Of a stretch of DNA of 9,449 nucleotides, positions 1-7,382 are shown piece after piece; position 1 is the stretch's first letter; each line of letters begins with the position of its first letter. The position numbers and the translations under genes are program-made. The DNA comes from Ruminococcus sp. CAG:382. Lineage in GTDB: Bacteria > Bacillota > Clostridia > Oscillospirales > CAG-382. The DNA is taken from the NCBI GenBank assembly GCA_000433115.1, contig FR892171.1, forward strand, positions 6,281 through 15,729, given 5' to 3'. The notes under the pieces were generated by a model. That model worked only from the letters and a program-made list of their open reading frames with translations. It made no database searches and had not been told where the DNA came from.

Positions 1-53
1 GTTTCGATGCCCGCTCTGTCCATATTACTGACGGAATGAATGACACGTATCAT
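1..53 (-). CDS. Glycosyltransferase family 4, N-terminal fragment (runs off window)
   Basis: Only the first 17 codons are inside the window. They translate to MIRVIHSVSNMDRAGIE, the classic opening of GT4 glycosyltransferases of the EpsF/WcaL type: a first beta strand followed by a glycine-containing nucleotide-binding loop, usually written as MIRVLHxxxxMxxGGxE. Such enzymes move a sugar from a nucleotide donor to the growing lipid-linked repeat unit at the cytoplasmic face of the membrane. The ATG lies 4 bases after the stop codon of the preceding GT2 gene. A GGTGA ribosome binding site overlaps that stop, so the gene is very probably the next member of the same operon. The donor sugar cannot be read from this fragment. 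In this variant the second glycine of the usual GG pair is replaced (DRAGIE). Confidence 0.75.
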   Translation of the reverse strand, partial: MIRVIHSVSNMDRAGIE

Positions 54-57
54 TGCT

Positions 58-1164
58 TCACCGGTTTGCGGCGCAGTACGCCGCATACAGCTCATAATTG
101 TTTGTTTCTAATGCCAGCGCAAGGTCGGGGTGGGACGGCGCCTTCATGCCCGAAAAGTTTTTCCTCACGAAGTCGGAAAGGCAGACAAACACGGCGCGCC
201 TTACATCCGCAGGCTGGCGGCGGGTCCTGAAGCATATGAGGATCGCGTTTTGCAGGATATAGTCATAGTAGGCGCTGTCATCCGCGAGCCCGAGTGTATG
301 ACGGTCATCGTGCAGCCTCAATGTTATCCACAGCGAATCAATCGTTTTGGGGGCTCCCACACCGCCGCGTATTATTCCGGAGCTGTTTTGGCGGTATACA
401 TACACGCTGTCGGACACGCCGACGGCTGTTTTGACCTGCGGCAGAAGCACCTGCGAAATCACGGAATCTTCATACCAGTATCCGACCGGGAAGCATATGT
501 CTTCGAAAAGCTCTCTGCGGTATATTTTACCCCACGTAGTTCCATAGAGCGAATGCGGATTCATTTTGCCGGACGGATGTCTGTGGCGGCGGCATATCAC
601 ACCGTTTTGCAGACAATCGGTCCTTGCCCCCTCGACGATATCCGCGCCGTTTGCATATGCGGCTTCAAGCAGACGCGAAACGGCGTTTTCGGGGAGATAA
701 TCATCGGAATCGACAAACATGATATATTTACCGCGGCTTGCCGAAAGTCCTGCATTGCGTGCGGCGGAAAGTCCGCTGTTTTTCTGATGTATTACCGTGA
801 AATCATCGTGCGACGCGTATTTTTTCAATATATCGGCTGTGCCGTCCGTACTGCCGTCGTCAATGCAGGTGACGTGGAAACGGTAGTCGGATTTCTGTCC
901 CAGCACCGAGTCAAGGCATTTTTGCAGATACTCTTCGACATTGTAGCACGGAATTATTATCTCAAGGTCATAATCGGCTTTCAGACTGCGATGCGGTATG
1001 ACACAGCCGGAATTCGGATCAGGCGAAAAGCTTCTGAGCATATGCACTGCCGCTGCCTCATCGGTATCGGTCGTGTCTGACGACAGCAGCAGTTTTTTAC
1101 GCTTCAGTCGGTATGACAATGCGGGCAATCCGGTCTTTTTCAATAAATATCCGAAAAAGCTCAA
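58..1164 (-). CDS. GT2 family glycosyltransferase (TTG start)
   Basis: This 368-residue protein is a family 2 glycosyltransferase with a GT-A fold, expected to add one sugar to the undecaprenyl-linked repeat unit in the cytoplasm. The catalytic domain starts near residue 67 (LEIIIPCYNVEEYLQ). It has the nucleotide-binding IDDGSTD at 101-107, the metal-binding VDSDD at 151-155, and YED at 231-233, the usual place of the catalytic base region. About 65 residues precede the domain; they are basic at first and then serine and aspartate rich, which is longer than usual for this family. The start must be TTG: an in-frame stop lies just upstream, no ATG occurs before codon 42, and a good AGGGAG site sits 9 bases ahead of the TTG. 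It follows the Wzz-GGDEF gene by 21 bases and precedes the GT4 fragment by 4. Donor and acceptor are unknown. Confidence 0.92.
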   Translation of the reverse strand: MSFFGYLLKKTGLPALSYRLKRKKLLLSSDTTDTDEAAAVHMLRSFSPDPNSGCVIPHRSLKADYDLEIIIPCYNVEEYLQKCLDSVLGQKSDYRFHVTCIDDGSTDGTADILKKYASHDDFTVIHQKNSGLSAARNAGLSASRGKYIMFVDSDDYLPENAVSRLLEAAYANGADIVEGARTDCLQNGVICRRHRHPSGKMNPHSLYGTTWGKIYRRELFEDICFPVGYWYEDSVISQVLLPQVKTAVGVSDSVYVYRQNSSGIIRGGVGAPKTIDSLWITLRLHDDRHTLGLADDSAYYDYILQNAILICFRTRRQPADVRRAVFVCLSDFVRKNFSGMKAPSHPDLALALETNNYELYAAYCAANR

Positions 1165-1173
1165 AACGTTTTT

Positions 1174-1179
1174 CTCCCT
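1174..1179 (-). promoter_or_regulatory. Ribosome binding site deciding a TTG start
   Basis: AGGGAG on the minus strand lies 9 bases before the TTG at 1164. Reading the GT2 frame upstream gives TGA, AGG, GAG, AAA, AAC, GTT, TTG, so TTG is the only start codon between the stop and the strong site. This supports the long form of the protein over a start at the internal methionine 42. Confidence 0.65.
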
Positions 1180-1185
1180 TCAGAA

Positions 1186-2997
1186 TTATTTTTCGGTTTC
1201 AGGCTGTTCGGTACGGCTTCCGGCGAAGCTCACGCGCGATTCCGCCATGCGGATAAGCTCGCGGATATGATATATGCCGTCGGTCGTAGTTGTTGCGGCT
1301 GCGGCGGAATACGCTATCGGGTATTCGGTGTTGAGCGCGTTATAATCATTCACCTGCTTTTCAAGAACCGTCAGGATAGCAGCAGCTTTTTTGCCGCTGC
1401 ATTTGTCGAAAAACGCGACAAACCTGCCGACACCGTTATAGCCGATCACAGTATCATCCTCGCAGAGCTGTCTGAGTATCAGCGAAAAGTCTTTCAGTAC
1501 GCCGTCACCGACGGAATAACCGAATTTTGCCGTAAGCTCACGCAGGTTGTCAAGATGGAAGGCGAAACAGGTGTAATCTTCGGTAAGCACCTTAGCGGAC
1601 ATATGCTCGATATATATACTGAGCTTATCACGGTTCGGGAGTCCCGACTTTTTGTCGATATAAAGTAAATACTCAAGGAAATCTCCGAAGCGTCCGAGAA
1701 TCACGGCACCGATGCAGCCGACGATGAAAAACAGGACAAGCGCAAGCGCGATATACAGATTTACATTGATTGCCTGCGAGACTCTGACGGTGCTGACCAT
1801 ACGGAGATAGTCGGCGCTTATTGCAAGGTTGAATTCCTTGCTCGTTTCGTTTACGATATCGTAATAGGTACGGAGCTGTGTTTCGAATTCGGTCAGATCG
1901 TTTTCAAGCTCTCTGTGGCTTTCCTCGCTGCCGCTGCTTCCGAAACCGACTTTTCCGAAAATATCGGATACCTCGACGAGGAACTGACGGTCTATCCTTT
2001 CGGCGGCGATCACCTTATCTATGGCGACCATTTCGTGAATAAGGGTGTCATAGGTCGTTTCGACCTTTGAGCCGTATTCGATGCGGTCAAGAAGTCCGAG
2101 CAATCCGTTCAGTTCTTTTTTGCCGGAGGAATCGGTGTTGCTCGATTTCAATACGAAGTTGTTTATGATCTTCTTCAGCTTTTCAAGCTGCTCGGTCTTG
2201 AGCTGTTCGGTCTGCTCCGAACTGCTGATCTCGTTTGCAAGGTAATTCATGAGCAGCTCGCCGTCTCTGACCTGCGGTCCGTCAAGAACCTTGGCATACA
2301 GCGCAGGTACGGTATAACCGGAGAAGCGATTATAGATATTATACAGGTCGACAAAGCTGTATCCCGTTTTCGAAGAGCGGAAGTCGGAATAGACATCCTT
2401 TTTCGTCACAAGATATTTGAGCATCGCTTCGGTGTCGTCTTCAAGTATGCGAACGCATTCGAAATAGTCATACCCGCTTGAAGCGAGATTTGCCGACGGA
2501 TTCAGAGAAAGCTTCTGCTCGACATATTTCTCGGTGTAGTAAGTGCAATAGCTTTGCAGTATCGCGTCAAGCACATTACGTGCATACGACGCGCCGTAGT
2601 TACCGCTCACAACAAGACTGACACGGTATGTGTCCGGTACATAGGTGACAGGCTCACCTTTTTTGGTCAGAGCATCGTTTATCGCCTGCTGTTCATCGGA
2701 AATTATGCCGTCAACGCTGCAACGCGAACGTATTATATTGAGCGGTCCCGCTACGCCGAGGTTTTCCATTGCCTGCGAAATGACGGGTGAAGAATATATT
2801 TCACCGGCATCAAACTTCGTCCCGTCGGGGTTCAGTCCTTGGGTGATATTTTCATCCGTGAACCTGATTATTGCATATGCGGTGTATTTCTGGTTGTTGT
2901 CCGCATACCAATATATCCCCACCGAACCGAGAAGGGCGACGAGAAAAATCAGTATGCTGAATTTTTTCAGGTATCTGAGCAGTTCAAATTTTTTCAT
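1186..2997 (-). CDS. Wzz-like chain-length protein fused to a degenerate GGDEF domain
   Basis: The protein has 603 residues. Its N-terminal part has the layout of polysaccharide co-polymerases (Wzz/CpsC group): a short cytoplasmic end, membrane segment 14-31, a long outer region 32-410 with helical, charged stretches (for example 260-280), and membrane segment 413-435. A cytoplasmic domain then follows from about 447. It opens with DKKSGLPNRDKL, the usual opening of GGDEF domains, and keeps FGYSVGDGVL at 492-501. The active-site loop is GVGRF at 522-526 instead of GGDEF. The first metal aspartate position is histidine (H481), the usual Asn of the ND pair is threonine (T489), and no RxxD inhibitory site precedes the loop. 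Cyclase activity is therefore unlikely. The start overlaps the end of the preceding Wzz-like gene by 14 bases, and the two proteins are related. Inferred role: control of chain length or export, with the GGDEF fold as a sensor, dimer or docking module. Confidence 0.88.
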   Translation of the reverse strand: MKKFELLRYLKKFSILIFLVALLGSVGIYWYADNNQKYTAYAIIRFTDENITQGLNPDGTKFDAGEIYSSPVISQAMENLGVAGPLNIIRSRCSVDGIISDEQQAINDALTKKGEPVTYVPDTYRVSLVVSGNYGASYARNVLDAILQSYCTYYTEKYVEQKLSLNPSANLASSGYDYFECVRILEDDTEAMLKYLVTKKDVYSDFRSSKTGYSFVDLYNIYNRFSGYTVPALYAKVLDGPQVRDGELLMNYLANEISSSEQTEQLKTEQLEKLKKIINNFVLKSSNTDSSGKKELNGLLGLLDRIEYGSKVETTYDTLIHEMVAIDKVIAAERIDRQFLVEVSDIFGKVGFGSSGSEESHRELENDLTEFETQLRTYYDIVNETSKEFNLAISADYLRMVSTVRVSQAINVNLYIALALVLFFIVGCIGAVILGRFGDFLEYLLYIDKKSGLPNRDKLSIYIEHMSAKVLTEDYTCFAFHLDNLRELTAKFGYSVGDGVLKDFSLILRQLCEDDTVIGYNGVGRFVAFFDKCSGKKAAAILTVLEKQVNDYNALNTEYPIAYSAAAATTTTDGIYHIRELIRMAESRVSFAGSRTEQPETEK

Positions 2998-4309
2998 TTT
3001 CGTTTTTCCCGTCCCTGTACAGCTTGATATATACCATCACAAAAGCACAGGCAAGAATGAACAGACCCCCGATCAAAGCTCTTTTGAAGCCCGTGCTTTC
3101 GATGAAAGAAGGAGTGCTGTAATTGAAGGTGAGATAGCTCTGCGCTTTGTAGTTTATGAATTCCTTGTCAAGGACAAACAGATCCTTTGAAAGGGCATTT
3201 ATCGATTCTTCAAGGCTGTTTATCATGCTGCGCGATTTTGCAAGACGAGTGGCGGCAGCTTCGACCTCCTCCGGTTTGTCCTCGTCGGGAATTGCGGCTG
3301 CGACCTTGTTCAGATAATAAGATGTGCTGACGATTTCCTTTTTCACGGACGTTGCATCTCTCAGAAAACGATCGGCGCTCAGTGCAAGCTCGTCCATTGC
3401 GGTTTTGGTACGCGACATATAGTAATCGCCGTTTTCGTCGGTCGTCGGTATGACGATTATTGCGGTCATCGCCTTTTCATATGCCAGCACGCCGCGGTTA
3501 TCGGCGGCATAGTATTCCATATCTTTTTCCGATTCCATTGTACCGAGACGATTTTTATATGACAACAGGAGCGAAAGAGTTCTCGCGTCCTCGGCGACGC
3601 CGTTTTCTATTACGTAGACAGTCGTGTTCGGTATATCATAATCGACAATATTTTTGATACGTTTGTTCAGCTCGGAAAAGGTGTTGTTATTGCTGTCGGT
3701 GAAGGTCTTGTTTTCGTTCACACGTGCGGTGAGGTATTTCTCGATTTCGTTTATGCGCTGATTTATCTGCACAAGTCGAAGATACGGCTCACCCGAATCG
3801 GTTTTTTCAAGCTTCTGTGTCAGGAGCTCCTGATTGTCGCAGTAGTTTTCGACGAAATAGGTTCTGTATGACATACATATGCTTTTCAGAAGCTCTGCGG
3901 CATCGATATTACCGAGATCAAGGTTTGCGGCATTCAGCGTTATTCTGTATGTCGTCGCAATATAGTTATCGCCGCTTGCACTGCCGGTATCAACCGGAAC
4001 GAAGCCGATACAGCCCGAAAGCCTGTCTGCGGTGATACGGTCGCCGAGACCTGCACCGCGTATCGCATTTTCAAGAATTTCGTCGGAAAACACTTCGTAT
4101 ACGTTGTATTTTGTGTTGTTTGGATTCAATCCCGATGACGCTTCAAGATAGTTGAGCGAAACATCGGCACTCGCGGTTTTGCGGTTGAGAACATAGTTAT
4201 AGCAGCAAAATGCCAGTACAAACGCGATGAAGCCGCAAAAAATGCGATATTTATAGTGCCACCACAGTCTCAGCTCCGTAAGCAGTCTGTGCTTTATATT
4301 ACCAAACAT
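2984..4309 (-). CDS. Wzz-like polysaccharide chain-length / co-polymerase protein
   Basis: This 441-residue membrane protein has the topology of Wzz/CpsC co-polymerases. A basic N-terminal end is followed by membrane segment about 22-40 and an outer region of about 370 residues. Membrane segment 411-430 then leads to a short basic tail. Such proteins set chain length and assist polymerisation or export at the membrane. The outer region shares patterned similarity with the next protein: LNPNNTKYNVYEVFS here against LNPDGTKFDAGEIYS there, and a YR..L...SY.TY pattern further on. There is no kinase domain and no obvious tyrosine-rich tail. The frame is open up to 4474, but I place the start at 4309: an AAGGGAA site sits just upstream, the gap to the metallophosphoesterase stop is 26 bases, and the extra 55 residues would be an arginine-rich antisense-like stretch inside the neighbour. 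Family assignment rests on topology and paralogy, so it is less certain than the layout. Confidence 0.82.
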   Translation of the reverse strand: MFGNIKHRLLTELRLWWHYKYRIFCGFIAFVLAFCCYNYVLNRKTASADVSLNYLEASSGLNPNNTKYNVYEVFSDEILENAIRGAGLGDRITADRLSGCIGFVPVDTGSASGDNYIATTYRITLNAANLDLGNIDAAELLKSICMSYRTYFVENYCDNQELLTQKLEKTDSGEPYLRLVQINQRINEIEKYLTARVNENKTFTDSNNNTFSELNKRIKNIVDYDIPNTTVYVIENGVAEDARTLSLLLSYKNRLGTMESEKDMEYYAADNRGVLAYEKAMTAIIVIPTTDENGDYYMSRTKTAMDELALSADRFLRDATSVKKEIVSTSYYLNKVAAAIPDEDKPEEVEAAATRLAKSRSMINSLEESINALSKDLFVLDKEFINYKAQSYLTFNYSTPSFIESTGFKRALIGGLFILACAFVMVYIKLYRDGKNENEKI

Positions 4310-4335
4310 AACGTTTTCCCTTTCCGTGGTATATT

Positions 4336-5295
4336 TCAATTTACGTCCACAATCACAAGCACGGGGACGTTGTTTATCCTCGGTGCGCCGCCAGAATCTC
4401 CCAGCCCTCTGCCGACAATGAGCTTTGCGCCGTTTTTCAGCGTATACTCGCCGTCTGCGTATTTCGGAAGCCAACCCTCTTCGTCTGAATAAAGCGGTCC
4501 GAACCCCGGAAGGATGACAATTCCGCCATGATTGTGTCCCGCAAGCCCAAGGTCAAAGCTGTATGACGCGAGTCGTGTTGTGAAATACGTGGGGACGTGA
4601 GCAAGGCAAACGGTGAAATCGCTGTCGTTGCTTGATTCTTCCCACGCGTCCATGAATGTCTTTGCCCCGTATTTTTCAAAACTGTCGGGCGAGCCGTCAA
4701 CGCCGATGATCGTGATTTTATTGTCGTACAGTTCGATCTCGGCTTTTTCGTTCACAAGTATGTTGACGCCGGCATCGCGGAAGCGCTTCAGAAGCTCCCC
4801 GTCCTTTTCGTTATATATCTTCACGTCCTCATGATTGCCGAGAACGCCGTATACGGGCGCAATCCCGGAGAGCTTTTCGCAAAGCGTTATCATGCTGTCG
4901 TAGTCATCGACTCCGCTTGTCACGAGATCGCCGCCGAGCAGGATTACATCCGGCGAAAGATTCTTCACATTGGAAACAAGTTCGCTGTTGCCGTCGCCGT
5001 ATTCACGCAGATGAACATCACTCAGAAAAGCCGCACGGAAACCGTGTGTCAGCTTTCTGCCGGACACCTGATAGAATTCGACAGTGTAATGGGTTTTGTT
5101 GTATGCAATATTCACGGCAAAGCCCGCAATGATTATCAGCACGAGCACAAGCGCTATCAGAATATCGATTCTTATCCTCCTACGCCTTGCTTTTTTCAGC
5201 GCCGCCTCTGCCGCATCGGTCTGCTTCCGGTCATCGGTAGGCAGCGGCATCTGTACGACGGGTTCGCTTTGTGTTTCGCGTTCTTTTCTGTTCAT
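4336..5295 (-). CDS. Membrane-anchored metallophosphoesterase (calcineurin-like, YkuE-type)
   Basis: The 319-residue product has all the metal-ligand motifs of calcineurin-like phosphoesterases in order: SDVH at 92-95, GGD at 121-123, GNHED at 153-157, a lone histidine H233, and GHNHG at 253-257. The closing GRGLG...PRINNVP segment is typical of the YkuE/YaeI branch. An acidic then strongly basic N-terminus (KKARRRRIR around 34-42) is followed by a single membrane segment at about 43-64. The positive-inside rule then places the catalytic domain outside the membrane. The start is supported by GGAGAG just upstream. It lies between a GT2 gene (21-base gap) and the first Wzz-like gene (26-base gap), so it is an operon member. 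Possible substrates are a lipid-linked pyrophosphate, a phosphodiester or phosphate group on the polymer, or a cell-wall phosphate. None can be chosen from the sequence. Confidence 0.93.
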   Translation of the reverse strand: MNRKERETQSEPVVQMPLPTDDRKQTDAAEAALKKARRRRIRIDILIALVLVLIIIAGFAVNIAYNKTHYTVEFYQVSGRKLTHGFRAAFLSDVHLREYGDGNSELVSNVKNLSPDVILLGGDLVTSGVDDYDSMITLCEKLSGIAPVYGVLGNHEDVKIYNEKDGELLKRFRDAGVNILVNEKAEIELYDNKITIIGVDGSPDSFEKYGAKTFMDAWEESSNDSDFTVCLAHVPTYFTTRLASYSFDLGLAGHNHGGIVILPGFGPLYSDEEGWLPKYADGEYTLKNGAKLIVGRGLGDSGGAPRINNVPVLVIVDVN

Positions 5296-5316
5296 TGAAT
5301 CTCTCCTGCAATTTGT

Positions 5317-6261
5317 TCACATATGCGCTGCGGCTTTTCCGTACAGCCATGGACTTACGGCAAAGAGCAACGCCTTCAGGCGGCGCTTCGGTTGATACGC
5401 ACAGCGAAGTGCGTCAAAGCGATCTATCGGCACGAGACCGCTGTTATAGCAATCAAGGTATTTCCACGAAAGGTCGTCTTCAAGAAGGCGGCGCAGACGG
5501 CGCGGCTTCACGGTTTTGTATATTTCCCTGAGCGACGCGTATATTTTCAGCTTGTCGGACAGTTTTTTCGCGCCTGCCGCAGGGTTGTTCATTATCGAAG
5601 ACGCTCTGGTGTTGTCATAATGATAAAACACTTTGTCGGAAGGCACAACACTGCCTGCGGCAAGAAGCGCACGCGGAGTAAATTCTTCGTCCTCATGAAA
5701 AAGTCCCTTTACAAAGTAAAGTCCGTTTTCATTCAGGAATTCACGTCTGAACATTATGCGCCACACCTCGGTCCTGAGTGCGCCGCCTTCGAGACATGCG
5801 GTGAGATATTCCCTTCCGGTGTACACACGGTGCGTCTCAAGCAACCTTGCGGCAATGCTTTCATAGCGTTCCATTGCAGGCGACGGCTTCACCCCTGCCG
5901 CACAGCCGATCACAACGTCAACACTGCCGTCGTTTGTGTCGGAGCAAAGCATTTCAATGGAATCCGGTTCGATCCAGTCGTCGCTGTCAACAAAAATCAC
6001 ATATTTTCCCGCTGCCCTCTCCAGACCGAAATTGCGTGCATCGGAAAGTCCGCCGTTTGGCTTGTGAAACGTTGTTACATTGCCGTATTCAGCTGCATAT
6101 GCGTCGCAAAGTTTTCCGCTGTTGTCGGTGCTTCCGTCGTCAACAAGCAGTATTTCGGTGTTTTCATACGTCTGCATGACAAGCGAACGGACACATCTGT
6201 CTATATATTTTTCAACATTGTATACCGGTACTATCACCGTTATTCTGCCGCAATCACGCAT
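5317..6261 (-). CDS. GT2 family glycosyltransferase
   Basis: This is a 314-residue family 2 glycosyltransferase of the EpsH/EpsJ/WaaV-like type. The GT-A domain begins at once: ITVIVPVYNVEKYI at residues 7-20, VDDGSTD at 40-46, GGLSDARN at 70-77, VDSDDW at 91-96, and FHEDEEF at 188-194 where the catalytic base is expected. It should add a single sugar to the lipid-linked repeat unit in the cytoplasm. An ATG nine codons upstream exists, but I chose 6261 because a strong GAGGAG lies directly before it and the ATG sits inside the end of the preceding GT4 gene (8-base overlap, ATGCGTGA). That overlap is typical of translational coupling. The C-terminal 100 residues are basic and poorly recognisable, as is common in this family. 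Confidence 0.93.
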   Translation of the reverse strand: MRDCGRITVIVPVYNVEKYIDRCVRSLVMQTYENTEILLVDDGSTDNSGKLCDAYAAEYGNVTTFHKPNGGLSDARNFGLERAAGKYVIFVDSDDWIEPDSIEMLCSDTNDGSVDVVIGCAAGVKPSPAMERYESIAARLLETHRVYTGREYLTACLEGGALRTEVWRIMFRREFLNENGLYFVKGLFHEDEEFTPRALLAAGSVVPSDKVFYHYDNTRASSIMNNPAAGAKKLSDKLKIYASLREIYKTVKPRRLRRLLEDDLSWKYLDCYNSGLVPIDRFDALRCAYQPKRRLKALLFAVSPWLYGKAAAHM

Positions 6262-7369
6262 TGCGCTCCTCTTTTCGGACAAGTGCATTGTATATTTTCA
6301 TATGCTCGTCTATCACGCGGTCGTAGCCGTAATTTGCAGAAACATATTTCTTCTGCTCCTCGGATTCAGATGGAGCTTTAATCCGGTCTGCGCATTTCAC
6401 GAGCTTATCTGCGAGGTCATCGACATTGCCGGATTCGAATGTTTCTGCATATTTCCCGGCGACAGAGGTGTTTTCTTCAATGTTGCTTACAAGGCAGTCT
6501 GCGCCGCAAGACAGAGCCTCAAGCAATGTCAGCGCCAGTCCCTCGGTATGGCTCGGCAGGACATAAAGTGCGGTGTTACAGTAAAGAGAGTTCATCAGCT
6601 CGCCCGAGACAAGCCCGGCGAACATGACATCGCCGCCGTCGCCAGCAAGCGCCCTCAGGTCGTCAAGGAAAGCGCTGTCTGCCGCTTCACCGGCGACAAC
6701 CAGTTTTTTTGCAATCCCCGACTTCCGGTATGCCGAAATGAGATCCTGTATTCCCTTTTCGGGCGACAGACGACCGATATACAGGACATACGAGCCTTTT
6801 TCAAGTCCGTATTTTTCACGTATAATATCGTCCGGCGTTTCCGGTATCGGAGATACGGCATTTTTTACGAGAACGGTATCGCGGTCATAGGTATCGAGAA
6901 AGTACTGCCTCATTCCCTCGGAAAGCGTTATCACCGTATCGGCGTATTTTGCGGCAATCTTTTCGCCGAGTCTGAGGTATTTTGCAGCAAAGCTACCCCA
7001 TTTGTCGACCTTCCAGTTGAGTCCGTGTATCGTCGCGACGGTTTTCCTGCCGAAAATATGCGCGATGACAAGCGGAACGCAGGGACCTATTGCATGGTAA
7101 TGAATTATATCGTATTTCCCGAACAGGGCATGAAATGTTGCGACGAAGGAATATACCATTGCGTTCAGACTCTTGTTTTTCGGTGTGAACGAACGAACCA
7201 CATTGACGCCCAACTCTTTATATCTGTTATGATGCTTTTCCTTGCCGCGGTTATATACCGTAACATCGACACCACGCGCCGTAAGCCGTGTCGCAAGCTC
7301 ATATACAACGACCTCGACGCCTCCGGCACGGGACGGAAATTCCTTGTGCCCGATCATCGCAATCCTCAT
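6254..7369 (-). CDS. GT4 family glycosyltransferase
   Basis: This is a 371-residue GT-B enzyme with two Rossmann-like halves. The N-terminal half has MRIAMIGHKEFPSRAGGVE, a glycine loop typical of GT4 enzymes of the DUF1972/rhamnosyltransferase-like subgroup, and IHYHAIGP near 89-96. The C-terminal half has YIGRLSPEKG at 197-206 and the EX7E donor-binding motif from E276 to E284 (EGLALTLLE). As the second gene of the operon, after the priming transferase, it is a good candidate for adding the second sugar of the repeat unit, though gene order alone does not prove this. The donor is unknown. The start ATG follows the preceding stop by 13 bases and has a GAAGG site. The stop overlaps the next start by 8 bases. 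Confidence 0.94.
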   Translation of the reverse strand: MRIAMIGHKEFPSRAGGVEVVVYELATRLTARGVDVTVYNRGKEKHHNRYKELGVNVVRSFTPKNKSLNAMVYSFVATFHALFGKYDIIHYHAIGPCVPLVIAHIFGRKTVATIHGLNWKVDKWGSFAAKYLRLGEKIAAKYADTVITLSEGMRQYFLDTYDRDTVLVKNAVSPIPETPDDIIREKYGLEKGSYVLYIGRLSPEKGIQDLISAYRKSGIAKKLVVAGEAADSAFLDDLRALAGDGGDVMFAGLVSGELMNSLYCNTALYVLPSHTEGLALTLLEALSCGADCLVSNIEENTSVAGKYAETFESGNVDDLADKLVKCADRIKAPSESEEQKKYVSANYGYDRVIDEHMKIYNALVRKEERNA

Positions 7370-7382
7370 AAAATCCGACCTT

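Noticed and set aside
130..1080. A 316-codon open frame on the plus strand
   Set aside because: It is antisense to the first GT2 gene. Long opposite-strand frames arise here from codon bias and are not supported by any motif.
1186..1680. An active diguanylate cyclase
   Set aside because: The fold is present, but GVGRF replaces GGDEF and other metal-site positions are also changed, so catalysis is not credible from sequence.
2645..3190. A 181-codon plus-strand frame spanning the junction of the two Wzz-like genes
   Set aside because: It crosses two real genes on the opposite strand, and its composition is not protein-like beyond short hydrophobic runs.
4310..4474. An upstream extension of 55 codons on the first Wzz-like gene
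   Set aside because: It lies inside the metallophosphoesterase gene in another frame, is arginine and lysine rich like an antisense-type shadow, and would put a long basic tail before the first membrane segment. The ATG at 4309 has a good ribosome binding site.
5323..6381. A 352-codon open frame on the plus strand
   Set aside because: It is antisense to the GT2 gene with its clear DDGS and DSDD motifs. No recognisable domain or ribosome binding site supports it.
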